This document shows, one piece after another, positions 1-9,114 of a stretch of 64,000 nt of DNA (its first letter is position 1; each line of letters starts with the position of its first letter). This stretch comes from Pseudomonas gingeri (lineage in GTDB: Bacteria; Pseudomonadota; Gammaproteobacteria; Pseudomonadales; Pseudomonadaceae), in contig NZ_JACAOS010000016.1 of assembly GCF_013386165.1 (NCBI RefSeq), positions 646,056-710,055 of the forward strand, given 5' to 3'. The position numbers and the translations under genes were made by a program. Under the pieces are notes generated by a model. It worked only from the letters and a program-made list of their open reading frames with translations, ran no database searches and was not told the origin of the DNA.

Positions 1-1771
1 CGCCGCCACTTTTGAGCTGGGCCAGGGACAGGTTGATGGCAATCACCGGCGGTGCCATATCGTCCTTGCGCCATTGGTGCATCTGCCGGCAGGCCTGTTC
101 CAGCACCCAGCGGCCGAGGGCGACGATGGTCCCGGTCTTTTCCGCGGCGGGGATGAACAGATCGGCGCCGAGTGTGCCGCGCTCGGGGTGGTTCCAGCGC
201 ACCAGGGCTTCCATGCCGAGGATCCTGCCGGTGCCGAGGTCGACTTCCGGCAGGTAATGCAACTCCAGTTCGTTCTGTTCGATGGCCTTTTTCAGGTCTT
301 GGGTAATCGAGACCCGGTCGATGACTTCCTGGTTGATCTCTTCGGAATGGAAGTGGTATTGGTTGCGCCCGCTGTCCTTGGAGCGATACAGCGCCATGTC
401 GGCCTGGACCAACATGCTGTCGGCGCTTTCGCTGTCCAGGGCATAGGTGCTGATGCCGACGCTGGCTGAAATCCGTACCTCATTGCCGTCCAGATCGTAG
501 GGCTGCACCAGCACCTCAAGAATCTTGCTCGCCAGGGCGCCGGATTGCGTCGGGTCGAGCATCTCGGTCTGCAACACCGCGAACTCATCGCCGCCCAGGC
601 GCGCCACCACGTCGTTTTCCCGGGTGCAGCTCTTGATGCGCCGGGAGACTTCCTGCAACAGCAGATCGCCCACCGGGTGCCCGAGGGTGTCGTTGATGCG
701 CTTGAAGTGATCCAGGTCCAGGTAGAACACCGCGAAGGGCGAGGCACCGCGTCGGGCGCCGGCAAAGCTCTGATGCAGGCGCTCGATCAGGGTCGAGCGG
801 TTGGCCAGCCCGGTGAGGCCGTCGGTACGGGCGAGCAGGGCGATTTTCTCTTCGGCGAGCTTGTGTTCGGTGATGTCGATGATGATGCCTTCGACTTCCA
901 GCAGGCGGCCTTCCGGGTCGCGGACCGGTACGTAGCGGTTTTCCACCCAGCGCCAGTGGCCGTCACCGGTGCGCAGGCGAAACTCGATCGAGGCGCCCTC
1001 GGCATCCTTGTCCAGGACCTTGGCCATGGCCGCGTCGACCTTGTCTTGGTCGTCGGCGTGGACCAGCTCCGCGGCCCAGTCGGCCGACGCCAGCAGGTCC
1101 TCGGCGACATGCCCGAACTTGGTGATGTTGTGGGAGATGTACATCAACGGGAACGACGGCTCGCCGCGCAAGCGGTAGAGCAGGGTCGGGCTGTTCTGCA
1201 CGATGATGTTGGCGTCGGACAGCTCACGGGTGCGCTCTTCGACGGCCTGTTCGAGTTGCTCCATTTTCAGCGCGGCGTCTTCGGTCATCTGCCATTTGAC
1301 GGTCAGGGCGCTGGCCAGTTGGCGAATCTCGATGGCATCGAAAGGTTTCTTCAGGATCAGCAGGCGGTCGCCCATCTCGACCCGTTCGTTCATCTCTTCC
1401 AGGGAATAGTCGGAATAGGCGGTGCACAGCGCGACTTGCAGCTTGGGGTCGGCTTGCCAGAGCCGTTCGAGGGTTTGCAGGCCATCCCAGCCCGGCGGCA
1501 TGCGCATGTCGATAAAGGCCATGGCGTAGGGTTGCCCTTGCAACAGGGCCTGCTCGACCTTGGCCAGGCCTTCGTGGCCCTGGAACGCCGAATGGAGTTC
1601 GAAATGCTCTACCCGGCGGCTGATGACGTCGCCGAACAAGGCCTGTTCGGCCGCTTGCAAGTGGTCTTCGACGTCTTCCGGGCAAAGGGTCTTGCGAAAG
1701 TCCTCGTGGATCGAGGGGGTGTCGTCAATGATCAGGACTCGGCGATTGGCGCGGGCTACCGGGCGGCTCAT
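1..1771 (-). CDS. Response regulator with PAS, GGDEF and EAL domains (C-terminus cut by window edge)
   Basis: The minus frame stays open from the ATG at 1771 to the first base of the window, giving 590 codons of a longer protein. An N-terminal receiver domain has acidic residues at IIDDT (about 15-17) and a phospho-acceptor Asp near 88 in FIDMRMPPGWDG. It carries an unusually long insert before that Asp. A PAS/PAC segment (about 190-310) follows. The GGDEF domain has an intact GGDEF at residues 393-397 and an inhibitory-site RxxD (REND) five residues upstream. The EAL domain begins with EALVRW near residue 521 and runs off the window. Both motifs are intact, so cyclase and phosphodiesterase activity are each possible; later EAL catalytic residues are not visible. 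It is divergent from another c-di-GMP-type regulator at 2006. It may form part of a two-component c-di-GMP circuit; the ortholog is not identified. Confidence 0.9.
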   Translation of the reverse strand, partial: MSRPVARANRRVLIIDDTPSIHEDFRKTLCPEDVEDHLQAAEQALFGDVISRRVEHFELHSAFQGHEGLAKVEQALLQGQPYAMAFIDMRMPPGWDGLQTLERLWQADPKLQVALCTAYSDYSLEEMNERVEMGDRLLILKKPFDAIEIRQLASALTVKWQMTEDAALKMEQLEQAVEERTRELSDANIIVQNSPTLLYRLRGEPSFPLMYISHNITKFGHVAEDLLASADWAAELVHADDQDKVDAAMAKVLDKDAEGASIEFRLRTGDGHWRWVENRYVPVRDPEGRLLEVEGIIIDITEHKLAEEKIALLARTDGLTGLANRSTLIERLHQSFAGARRGASPFAVFYLDLDHFKRINDTLGHPVGDLLLQEVSRRIKSCTRENDVVARLGGDEFAVLQTEMLDPTQSGALASKILEVLVQPYDLDGNEVRISASVGISTYALDSESADSMLVQADMALYRSKDSGRNQYHFHSEEINQEVIDRVSITQDLKKAIEQNELELHYLPEVDLGTGRILGMEALVRWNHPERGTLGADLFIPAAEKTGTIVALGRWVLEQACRQMHQWRKDDMAPPVIAINLSLAQLKSGG

Positions 1772-1815
1772 GGCAGGGTTCCGGTCATATTGACAGCGAG
1801 GTGGACCAAGCTCAT
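1768..1815 (-). CDS. Possible 15-residue leader peptide coupled to the GGDEF-EAL gene
   Basis: A short frame encodes MSLVHLAVNMTGTLP. Its ATG (1813-1815) is preceded by AAGGAA at good spacing, a better ribosome site than that of the downstream gene. Its TGA overlaps the ATG of the GGDEF-EAL gene in an ATGA arrangement, which suggests translational coupling. It could equally be chance; no homolog is recognised. Confidence 0.3.
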   Translation of the reverse strand: MSLVHLAVNMTGTLP

Positions 1816-2005
1816 GTGGAGTTCCTTTCCTGATAACCACGCTGCTACGCGCCAGATTGCTTGGAGCATAGATCGGCTTGTACCGATTTGCTGATAAACA
1901 TGGTGTCAATTGATGGTCGAACATCTACCCTTAGCGCAAAAGAGAGGGACCGTCGGCGATTCAAAGGTCCCTGGATCTGAGCCTGACGCAGACATGAGGT
2001 GCTCC

Positions 2006-3361
2006 ATGGATGAATCCACAGTTGATGTCGTGATCAAACCCCGTGTCCTGCTGGTCGACGATGAAGAGTCGATCCTCAACAGCCTGCGCCGTTTGCTGCG
2101 TAGCCAGGGTTATGAGCTGTTCCTCGCCGACAGTGGCGCACGGGCCCTGGAAATCATGGCCACGCAACCCATCGACCTGGTGATCAGCGATGCGCGTATG
2201 CCGAACATGGACGGTGCCAGCCTGCTGACGCGGATTCATGAACTGTATCCGGCCTGCCTGCGGATCCTGCTGACCGGCTACGCCGACCTCGACATGATCG
2301 CCAAGGCGATCAACGAAGGGCGGATCTACCGTTACCTCAGCAAACCCTGGAATGATGAAGAGCTGCTGCTGACCATCACCCAGGGCCTCGCTTTCCAGCA
2401 TTCGGACCGTGAGCGCCAACGCCTGCAAGCCTTGGTTCACGAGCAGAACCGGCAGTTGCAGTCGCTCAACTCGACCCTGGAAAAGCGCGTGATCGCGCGT
2501 ACCAGTGAAGTCCAGCAGACCGCCGACATGCTTGACCTGGCCTATGAAGAACTCAAGCGCAGCTATGCCGTCACGGCCGAGGTGTTCTCGCGGATGGTCG
2601 AGTGGCGCCTGCCCAAGGACAAGCAGACCAACCGGGCGATCATTGATTTGGTCAAGATCTACTGCAAGGTCCATGTCATGAATGAAGCGGCCAGTCGCGA
2701 TCTGGCCATGGCCGCCGCCCTGCACAACATCGGCAAGATGAGCTGGACCGACAGCATGATGGGCGCGCCGGCCGATCTGTTGCACCACACCGATCGCGAC
2801 CGTTATCGCGGTTATCCGAAGCAGAGCGAGTCGCTGTTGATGACCCTGGAGCCGATGCAGGATGCGGCCCGGCTGATTCTGCATCATCAGGAGCGCTGGG
2901 ACGGCACGGGCTTTCCCGATCACCTCAAGGGCGAGGGGATTCCCCTCGGCTCACGGGTGCTGAAACTGGCGGTGGACTTTATCGAGTTGCAACGTGGGTT
3001 GATTCTCGAGCGGCAGATGAACAGCGATGAAGCGCTGATCTTTATTCGCAAGTATGCCGGTAAGCTTTACGATCCGGGCCTGGTCGAGGACTTCATCAAG
3101 GTCTGCGCCGAGTACCTGAGCGATGTGACCCTGGGCGATCCGACGGTCAAGGTCCTGAGTACCCGGGAGCTGGCGGCCGGGATGATCCTGGCGCGCAACC
3201 TCAACGCCGACAACGGCATGCTACTGCTCAACGCCGGCAAGGTGCTCAGCGCGCCGCTGGTGGACAAGCTGATTGCCTTCGAGTCGATGGAAGGCGCCAA
3301 ATACAGTGTGTTCGTCAAGGTGCCTGAGGAAGTCCAGGCGTTGCTGGAGCAGGGCGAATAA
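2006..3361 (+). CDS. Response regulator with degenerate HD-GYP domain
   Basis: About 451 residues. The receiver domain covers residues 1-130, with acidic pair D18/D19, phospho-acceptor D62 (ISDARMPNMDG) and the conserved Lys in LSKPW. A coiled-coil linker follows at about 140-205. An HD-GYP-like domain covers about 215-400. In place of the metal-binding HD pair the sequence reads LHNIGK, so the Asp is Asn, and the usual HPxxG stretch reads YPKQSES. The GYP element is present as GTGFP near residue 300. Loss of metal ligands suggests weak or no c-di-GMP phosphodiesterase activity and perhaps a binding or scaffold role. P. aeruginosa PA2572 (a YN-GYP protein) is a known comparable case, but orthology is not shown. 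The start at 2006 is chosen because GAGGT lies 5 bases upstream; earlier in-frame starts lack this. Confidence 0.85.
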   Translation: MDESTVDVVIKPRVLLVDDEESILNSLRRLLRSQGYELFLADSGARALEIMATQPIDLVISDARMPNMDGASLLTRIHELYPACLRILLTGYADLDMIAKAINEGRIYRYLSKPWNDEELLLTITQGLAFQHSDRERQRLQALVHEQNRQLQSLNSTLEKRVIARTSEVQQTADMLDLAYEELKRSYAVTAEVFSRMVEWRLPKDKQTNRAIIDLVKIYCKVHVMNEAASRDLAMAAALHNIGKMSWTDSMMGAPADLLHHTDRDRYRGYPKQSESLLMTLEPMQDAARLILHHQERWDGTGFPDHLKGEGIPLGSRVLKLAVDFIELQRGLILERQMNSDEALIFIRKYAGKLYDPGLVEDFIKVCAEYLSDVTLGDPTVKVLSTRELAAGMILARNLNADNGMLLLNAGKVLSAPLVDKLIAFESMEGAKYSVFVKVPEEVQALLEQGE

Positions 3362-3366
3362 CCCCC

Positions 3367-3804
3367 ATGACCTGCAAAACTATCCGTATCGCCGCTGCCC
3401 TGTTGATCGGCCCCGACGGTCGTACCTTGTTGGTACGCAAACGCGGGACCCAGGCTTTCATGCAACCGGGTGGCAAGATCGAAGCCCACGAGCAACCGGT
3501 CCATGCCCTGGCCCGTGAGCTTGAAGAGGAACTGGGGTTGGTCATCGACACGGCCGCCGCCGACTACCTCGGCCAGTTCTCGGCCGTGGCAGTCAATGAG
3601 CCGGGTTATCAGGTTGTAGCCGAACTGTTCCGGGTGCACACAGCCGAACCGCTGGTGCCCGCCGCCGAGATCGAAGAGGTGGTCTGGATCGATCCCGCCG
3701 GCAATGGAGGCCTGGTGCTCGCGCCATTGACACGGGACCTGATCCTGCCGTTCCATCGCGCTTCGCTGGCCGCCATGGCTGATGGCATCCGAGGTGACGC
3801 CTGA
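3367..3804 (+). CDS. NUDIX hydrolase
   Basis: 145 residues. A complete NUDIX box fits GX5EX7REUXEEXGU exactly, starting at GKIEAHE near residue 37 and ending RELEEELGL. The preceding MQPGGK is also typical. The family hydrolyses nucleoside diphosphates linked to other moieties, for example in sanitising oxidised nucleotides; the substrate cannot be read from sequence. It starts 5 bases after the stop of the HD-GYP regulator and may be cotranscribed with it. It converges on metR with 6 bases between the stop codons. Confidence 0.85.
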   Translation: MTCKTIRIAAALLIGPDGRTLLVRKRGTQAFMQPGGKIEAHEQPVHALARELEEELGLVIDTAAADYLGQFSAVAVNEPGYQVVAELFRVHTAEPLVPAAEIEEVVWIDPAGNGGLVLAPLTRDLILPFHRASLAAMADGIRGDA

Positions 3805-3810
3805 GGGGCT

Positions 3811-4740
3811 TCAGCGCACCACGCTGACCCCATCGAGGGTGGAGAACGAAGTGTCCTTGGCCGTCAGCAGGAAGTCGCGCATGTAGGGCGCATCCAGCAT
3901 GTCGGTGCGGACCGCTGCATACAAGGTGGCGAACAGGCCTTTCTCGCCCAGCCGCTTGGCCTTGACGTAACCCCGCGAGCTGTACTCGTGCAGCGCCCAG
4001 TGCGGCATGCCGCAGACGCCACGACCGCTGGCCACCAGTTGCATCATCATCACCGTCAGTTCGGAGGTGCGTACCTGCGCTGGTTCGACGTCCGCCGGTT
4101 CCAGGAAGCGGGTGAAAATATCCAGACGATCGCGTTCCACCGGGTAGGTGATCAGGGTTTCCTTGAGCAGGTCCTCGGGCACGATATAGGGCTTGTTGGC
4201 CAGTGCATGCTGATTGGCGACTGCCAGCATGGCTTCATAGGTGAACAGCGGCACATAGGTGATGCCGCCCAGCTCGAGCGGGTCGGAGGTGACGACCAGG
4301 TCCAGGTCGCCACGGGCCAGTGCCGGCAGCGGGGCGAAGGAAAACCCCGAGGCCAGGTCCAGTTCCACTTCCGGCCAGGCATCGCGGAACTGGTCGATGG
4401 TCGGCATCAGCCACTGAAAGCAACTGTGGCATTCGATCGCCATGTGCAGGCGGCCGGCGGTGCCACCGGCCAGGCGCGAGATATCCCGTTCCGCCGCGCG
4501 CAGCAGCGGCAAGGTGGCGTCCGCCAGTTGCAGCAGACGCAGCCCGGCGCTGGTGAAGCGTACTGGTTTGGTCTTGCGCACGAACAACGGCATGCCCATG
4601 CGCTCTTCCAGTTCCTTGAACTGGTGGGACAGGGCCGACTGGGTCAGGTGCAGGCGTTCGGCGGCTTCTACCAGGCTGTCGGCCTCGCGCAGTGCGTGAA
4701 GGGTTTTCAAATGACGAATTTCCAGCACCTGGGGCTCCAT
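3811..4740 (-). CDS. metR: LysR-type regulator MetR
   Basis: 309 residues from ATG at 4740. The LysR winged helix-turn-helix lies at about residues 5-62, including LTQSALSHQFKELEERMG. The effector-binding domain (about 90-295) contains the MetR-like stretches ECHSCFQWLMPTIDQFR and VTSDPLELGGITYVPLF. MetR activates methionine biosynthesis genes with homocysteine as effector. Position next to a PA3586-like hydrolase and near glpM agrees with the PAO1 order as remembered. Upstream in-frame starts would add a non-conserved tail, so 4740 is preferred. Confidence 0.85.
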   Translation of the reverse strand: MEPQVLEIRHLKTLHALREADSLVEAAERLHLTQSALSHQFKELEERMGMPLFVRKTKPVRFTSAGLRLLQLADATLPLLRAAERDISRLAGGTAGRLHMAIECHSCFQWLMPTIDQFRDAWPEVELDLASGFSFAPLPALARGDLDLVVTSDPLELGGITYVPLFTYEAMLAVANQHALANKPYIVPEDLLKETLITYPVERDRLDIFTRFLEPADVEPAQVRTSELTVMMMQLVASGRGVCGMPHWALHEYSSRGYVKAKRLGEKGLFATLYAAVRTDMLDAPYMRDFLLTAKDTSFSTLDGVSVVR

Positions 4741-4940
4741 GAGTAGATTTTGTGAGTGGCGGGCAGGGCATGAGTTTGTCTCATGTTGCCGTGGCTGTCG
4801 ACAGGAGCGCCATCGCCGGTAGGGCAGCCCCCATCTGCCACTCGGCAATCTTCATCAAACTGTCACTGAACTGTGGCAGCGCGGTTGAACAAATAACATC
4901 AAACTCGCGCCTCAATGGGGTTCTGCGTTTCGGTGTTTTC

Positions 4941-5933
4941 ATGCGTGTAGTAATTTTCCTGGCCGCACTCTTGTTCGGCCTGCCGTCTTTTGCGGCGTCA
5001 AGATGTGATGTCAATGTTCCGACCCAGCGGGTCGATCTGGAAAACGTCAGCCTGGCTTACCAGAGCATCGGACGTGCCTCGGATCCGGCGCTGCTGCTGG
5101 TCATGGGCCTGGGTGGGCAACTGATCCACTGGCCGGATGAGGTGGTGGTCGCGCTCTGTCAGCAGGGGTTCCGGGTGATTCGCTATGACAATCGCGATGT
5201 CGGCCTGTCCACCTGGCGCCAGGCGCCGGCCAGCGCCAACCTGACCTTCGAGGTGCTGCGCTACAAGCTCGGCCTGCCGGTGGCGGCGCCTTATACCCTG
5301 ACCGATATGGCCGGCGATGCCTTGGGGCTTATGGATGCGTTGCAGGTCCGCCAGTTCCATGTGCTCGGTGCGAGTATGGGCGGGATGATCGCCCAGCACG
5401 TGGCGGCGATGGCGCCGGAGCGGGTCGAGAGCCTGACCCTGGTGATGAGCAGTTCCGGTGCCGAGGGCTTGCCGGCCCCGAGTGCGGCTCTGGTGCAGTT
5501 GCTGTCGCGCCGCAGTGCGCCGAATCGTGAGGTGGCGATCGAGCAGCAGGCCGATCTGTTGGCGGCCCTGGGGAGCCCCGAGGTGCGCGACGACCGCAAC
5601 AAGCTGTTGCAACAGGCGGCAGCGTCCTATGACCGTGCTTTCAATCCGGAAGGGGTGAAGCGTCAGATCATGGCGATTCTCGCCGAGCCGAGCCGCGTGC
5701 CGTTGCTCAATCAGCTGCGGGTGCCGACCCTGGTGGTCCATGGCACGGCCGATCCGTTGTTGCCGGTGATGCATGGCGTGCACCTGGCCGCGCATATCCA
5801 GGGTAGCCAGTTGGTGCTGATCCCGGGACTGGCCCATCGGTTCCAGGAGGCCTTCAAGGCGCCGTTGCTGGCGGCGGTGTTGCCGTACCTGCGCTTGCAC
5901 CAGGGGGATGTCAGTCGCTGGGCGCAGCTCTGA
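4941..5933 (+). CDS. Exported alpha/beta-fold hydrolase
   Basis: 330 residues from ATG at 4941, which gives a clean signal peptide (MRVVIFLAALLFGLPSFAAS). An upstream in-frame extension is charged and not signal-like, so it is rejected. The mature protein has the oxyanion segment MGLGGQLIHWP, the nucleophile elbow GASMGG (Ser near residue 145), an acid candidate in VVHGTADPLLP and a His in PGLAHRFQE. These features match the family containing esterases and heroin esterase-like hydrolases; the substrate is unknown. It is divergent from metR, with about 200 bases between, and converges on the response regulator at 5937. Confidence 0.8.
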   Translation: MRVVIFLAALLFGLPSFAASRCDVNVPTQRVDLENVSLAYQSIGRASDPALLLVMGLGGQLIHWPDEVVVALCQQGFRVIRYDNRDVGLSTWRQAPASANLTFEVLRYKLGLPVAAPYTLTDMAGDALGLMDALQVRQFHVLGASMGGMIAQHVAAMAPERVESLTLVMSSSGAEGLPAPSAALVQLLSRRSAPNREVAIEQQADLLAALGSPEVRDDRNKLLQQAAASYDRAFNPEGVKRQIMAILAEPSRVPLLNQLRVPTLVVHGTADPLLPVMHGVHLAAHIQGSQLVLIPGLAHRFQEAFKAPLLAAVLPYLRLHQGDVSRWAQL

Positions 5934-5936
5934 CGC

Positions 5937-7334
5937 TCAGCGGATGATCTTGTCGACGTGGATCGCCAGCTTCTTCAGGCGATACCAGAAGCTGCGTTCG
6001 GAAATCCCGATCAACTGGGCCGCTGCCGCCTGCACGCCATTGCTTTCCTGCAGGGCCGCGAGGATATAGGCCTTCTCCACGTCCGCCAGGGCCGCGTCGA
6101 GGTCTTTGGGCAAGCCGGGGGCGATACCGGGCACGGGGGCGAGGCTGCTCTGGGGCGGGGTTGATTCGAACAGGTAAGCCGGAAGGTCGGTCTCTTCAAT
6201 AGAATGCCCGGCCGCGACGATGGTCGCCCGTTCCACACAGTTCTGCAGTTCGCGGATATTCCCCGGCCACGGGTAGTTGAGCATCGCCTGCAATGCCTCC
6301 GGGCTGAAACCGTCGATGCGCTTGCCGGCCGTGGCGCCCAGGGTATGGGCGAAGTGCCGGGCCAGCGGGGCGATGTCCTCGACCCGGTCACGCAAGGCGG
6401 GCAGGGGAATCGGGAAGACGTTCAGACGGTAATACAGGTCTTCGCGAAACTCCTTGTCGGCCACCGCTTGCAGCAGGTTCTTGTTGGTCGCGGCAATCAC
6501 CCGCACGTCGACCTTGCGCTCGCGCGGATCGCCCACCGGCTCGATGATCCGCTCCTGCAGCGCACGCAGGATCTTGGCCTGCAACGCCAGCGGCATGTCG
6601 CCGATCTCATCGAGAAACAGCGTGCCCTTGTCGGCCTGCATAAAGCGCCCGACCCGATCCGAGACGGCCCCGGTAAAGGCGCCCTTGCGATGGCCGAACA
6701 TCTCGCTTTCCAGCAAGCCTTCGGGAATCGCCGCGCAGTTGACCGCGACAAACGGCATGTCGGCGCGGTTGCCGTGTTTGTGGATGGCCCGGGCGACCAT
6801 TTCCTTGCCGGTACCGCTTTCGCCGGTCAGCAGGATCGTGGCGTTGCTCTCGCGCACCGAGTCCACGGCTTGCAGGACCCGGCGGAAGGTCGGGCTGTCG
6901 CCCACCAGGCTGTCGATCTGCTGGTGCTCGTCGAGTTCGGCGCGCAGGCGCGCGTTGTCTCGCAGGATGTCGCGAAATTGCAGGGCCTTGCTGACGGTGA
7001 TGTCCAGTTCGTCGATGTCGAACGGCTTGGCGATATAGTCGAAGGCGCCGTTGCGCATCGATTGCACGGCATTCTTCACAGTGCTGTAGGCGGTCATCAC
7101 GATGACCGGCAACTGCGGAAAGCGCAGCTTGACCTCCGAGAGCAACTGCGGCCCGTCCATGCCGGGCATGCGCCAGTCGCTGATGACCAGGTCGATTTCT
7201 TCCTGCTCCAGGACCACCAGCGCTTCCAGGCCGTTGCCGGCGGTGAAGACGCGGATATCGTTCTGGCTCAGCGCCGAGCTCAGCAGGTCGCAGAGTTTGG
7301 GCTCGTCGTCGACCACCAGGACGTTATGCGTCAT
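5937..7334 (-). CDS. Sigma-54-dependent response regulator
   Basis: 465 residues. The receiver domain carries D54-type acceptor LVISDWRMPGMDG. The AAA+ domain has Walker A GESGTGKE, an intact sigma-54 contact loop GAFTGA in GHRKGAFTGAVS, and Walker B TLFLDEIGDMP. A C-terminal Fis-type helix-turn-helix ends SERSFWYRLKKL. Start at 7334 follows the end of the kinase frame by overlap (11 bases), so the pair is cotranscribed and translationally coupled. The likely target is the sigma-54 promoter before the phosphatase gene at the head of the same gene string. It resembles NtrC/MifR-type regulators in general; no specific ortholog is claimed. Confidence 0.9.
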   Translation of the reverse strand: MTHNVLVVDDEPKLCDLLSSALSQNDIRVFTAGNGLEALVVLEQEEIDLVISDWRMPGMDGPQLLSEVKLRFPQLPVIVMTAYSTVKNAVQSMRNGAFDYIAKPFDIDELDITVSKALQFRDILRDNARLRAELDEHQQIDSLVGDSPTFRRVLQAVDSVRESNATILLTGESGTGKEMVARAIHKHGNRADMPFVAVNCAAIPEGLLESEMFGHRKGAFTGAVSDRVGRFMQADKGTLFLDEIGDMPLALQAKILRALQERIIEPVGDPRERKVDVRVIAATNKNLLQAVADKEFREDLYYRLNVFPIPLPALRDRVEDIAPLARHFAHTLGATAGKRIDGFSPEALQAMLNYPWPGNIRELQNCVERATIVAAGHSIEETDLPAYLFESTPPQSSLAPVPGIAPGLPKDLDAALADVEKAYILAALQESNGVQAAAAQLIGISERSFWYRLKKLAIHVDKIIR

Positions 7335-9114
7335 CTTCTTCTTCCTCATCCTCGTGGTCCAGGTCACCACCATGGGCCGGAATGTACAGGTTGAAGGTCG
7401 CGCCGGCATCTTTTTCGCTGATGCACTCGATACGCCCGTCATGGTTTTCCATGATCGAATAGACCTTCGCCAGACCCAGGCCGGTGCCCGAGGCCTTGGT
7501 GGTCACGAACGGTGTGAAAATACGCTCGATCATGTCCGGCTCGATACCCTGGCCCGTGTCGGAAACACTGATGATGGTGAATCGCGGGTCCTTGGCAATG
7601 CCAATGGTCAGCCGCCCGCCCTTGGGCATGGCGTCGATGGCATTGAGAATCAGGTTCAAACAGGCCTGCTTCAGTTGTCGGGAATCGGCATACAGGGTGG
7701 CGCCCGGCGCCTGATCGTCGATCTGCGCGTCGATATTGTGGATCGCCAATTCCGGTGCGCAGAAACCGAGGATTTCCTCGGCCAGTTCCCGTGCCGGATA
7801 GAGCGCGCGAATCGGTGCGCTGGGTTTGGCGAAATCGAGGAATTCGGTGATCAGGTCGTTGATCCGCGAGACCTCGCTGATCACGTATTCCAGGTGACGC
7901 TTGTCGGTGTCCGGCAGGTTGGCACGACGGTGCAGCAACTGCGTGGCGGTCTTGATGATGCCCAGCGGGTTGCGGATTTCGTGGGCCAGGCCCATGGCGA
8001 CTTCGCCCAGGGCGTGCAGGCGGTCGCGACGGCGTAGCTGGGCTTCGAGGTGATGCAGTTCGCCCAGGCGTTCGGTCATGTGGTTGAAGGTGTTGCTCAG
8101 TTCCGACAGCTCATCGCTGCCGGTCACCGGGATACGTTTGTTGTAGTCGCCCGAGATCACCGCGCTGACGCCCTCGGCCAGGCCGCGCAAAGGCAGGGTC
8201 AGGCGCCGCGAGACCAGCCAGCCGACACTCAGGGACAGCACCGAACCGAGCATGAAAATCAGGATGAACAGGTTGCTCTGGTTGACCAGGCCCACCAGGC
8301 TGGTATGGCGCAGCAGGCCGCTGAAAATCACCCCTTGCAGGTCGCCGGTGTCATTGAAGATCGGCCAGTACAGGCCACTGTAGCGGTTGGTGAACACCTC
8401 ACTGGGCTGGCGGGTTTCACGCAGGTTGTCGGTGATGCTGTCAGGCACGTTGCTCGGGTGATCTTCGAAGCGCTGGGTGGAGAAGATTTCGGAAAAACCC
8501 TGGGGGTTGGCCAGGTACAGGCGCAGGTCCAGGGAGTGCACGTCGGCGACGCTGTTGAGGAAACTGCTGTCCAGGTAGGTGGCGATGACCATCTGGTAGT
8601 CGACGCCATCCTGGGTGGTGTCGAAGGTCGAGACCACCACGCCGGTGGTCACGCCCGCGACCTGGATGGTCTGCAACACGGCATTGGGTGCGGTGCTGAT
8701 CTGCGAGACGATGTCATCCGGCTGGGTGGTGAACACCACCTTGTGATCCTGGGTGCGGACCAGTGCTACCAGGTCGATGCCCATGGCGTCGGCGATGTCG
8801 GCGGTCAGCTTGTCATGCTTGGCCGCCCGGTGTGAGCTGGGTGGACGGGTATAGAGCAGGAACAATTGCGCGACGCGGGCGTTGGAGCGCTTGATCTCGC
8901 TGATTTCATCCTTGACCACCTTGGTCGACTCTTGCAGCCAGATGCGCACGTTGCTGTCGAAAATCTGCGACAGGGTGGTGGCCGCCAGTTCCGCGGCAAT
9001 CATGGTTGGCACCACGCTGACCAGCCAGAACGCCAGCAGCAGTTTACGCTGCACGCTCCAGCGCGAGATCGAGAAGGGGCGTCGTTTACGGCGGCGTTCT
9101 GGCGTGTTGGTCAT
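7324..9114 (-). CDS. Sensor histidine kinase partner of the sigma-54 regulator
   Basis: 596 residues from ATG at 9114. A basic N-terminus precedes a transmembrane helix at about 28-48. A large extracytoplasmic sensor region follows (about 50-285), then a second helix (about 288-310) and a HAMP linker. The kinase core has the H box GLAHEIRNPLG, N box LNLILNAIDAMPKGG and G boxes DTGQGIEPD and GTGLGLAK. It ends with an acidic tail (DHEDEEEEDDA). The ATG overlaps the stop of the FemAB-like gene by one base, and its 3' end overlaps the regulator start. The sensor ligand is unknown; the context suggests it monitors a substrate or product of the four-gene pathway upstream. Confidence 0.9.
   Translation of the reverse strand: MTNTPERRRKRRPFSISRWSVQRKLLLAFWLVSVVPTMIAAELAATTLSQIFDSNVRIWLQESTKVVKDEISEIKRSNARVAQLFLLYTRPPSSHRAAKHDKLTADIADAMGIDLVALVRTQDHKVVFTTQPDDIVSQISTAPNAVLQTIQVAGVTTGVVVSTFDTTQDGVDYQMVIATYLDSSFLNSVADVHSLDLRLYLANPQGFSEIFSTQRFEDHPSNVPDSITDNLRETRQPSEVFTNRYSGLYWPIFNDTGDLQGVIFSGLLRHTSLVGLVNQSNLFILIFMLGSVLSLSVGWLVSRRLTLPLRGLAEGVSAVISGDYNKRIPVTGSDELSELSNTFNHMTERLGELHHLEAQLRRRDRLHALGEVAMGLAHEIRNPLGIIKTATQLLHRRANLPDTDKRHLEYVISEVSRINDLITEFLDFAKPSAPIRALYPARELAEEILGFCAPELAIHNIDAQIDDQAPGATLYADSRQLKQACLNLILNAIDAMPKGGRLTIGIAKDPRFTIISVSDTGQGIEPDMIERIFTPFVTTKASGTGLGLAKVYSIMENHDGRIECISEKDAGATFNLYIPAHGGDLDHEDEEEEDDA

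Noticed and set aside
1..1771. Frameshift in the GGDEF-EAL gene
   Set aside because: A single minus frame is open over the whole stretch; apparent breaks come only from other frames.
545..1894. Long plus-strand open frame opposite the GGDEF-EAL gene
   Set aside because: The minus frame carries complete REC, PAS, GGDEF and EAL motifs; the plus frame is a high-GC mirror with no motif.
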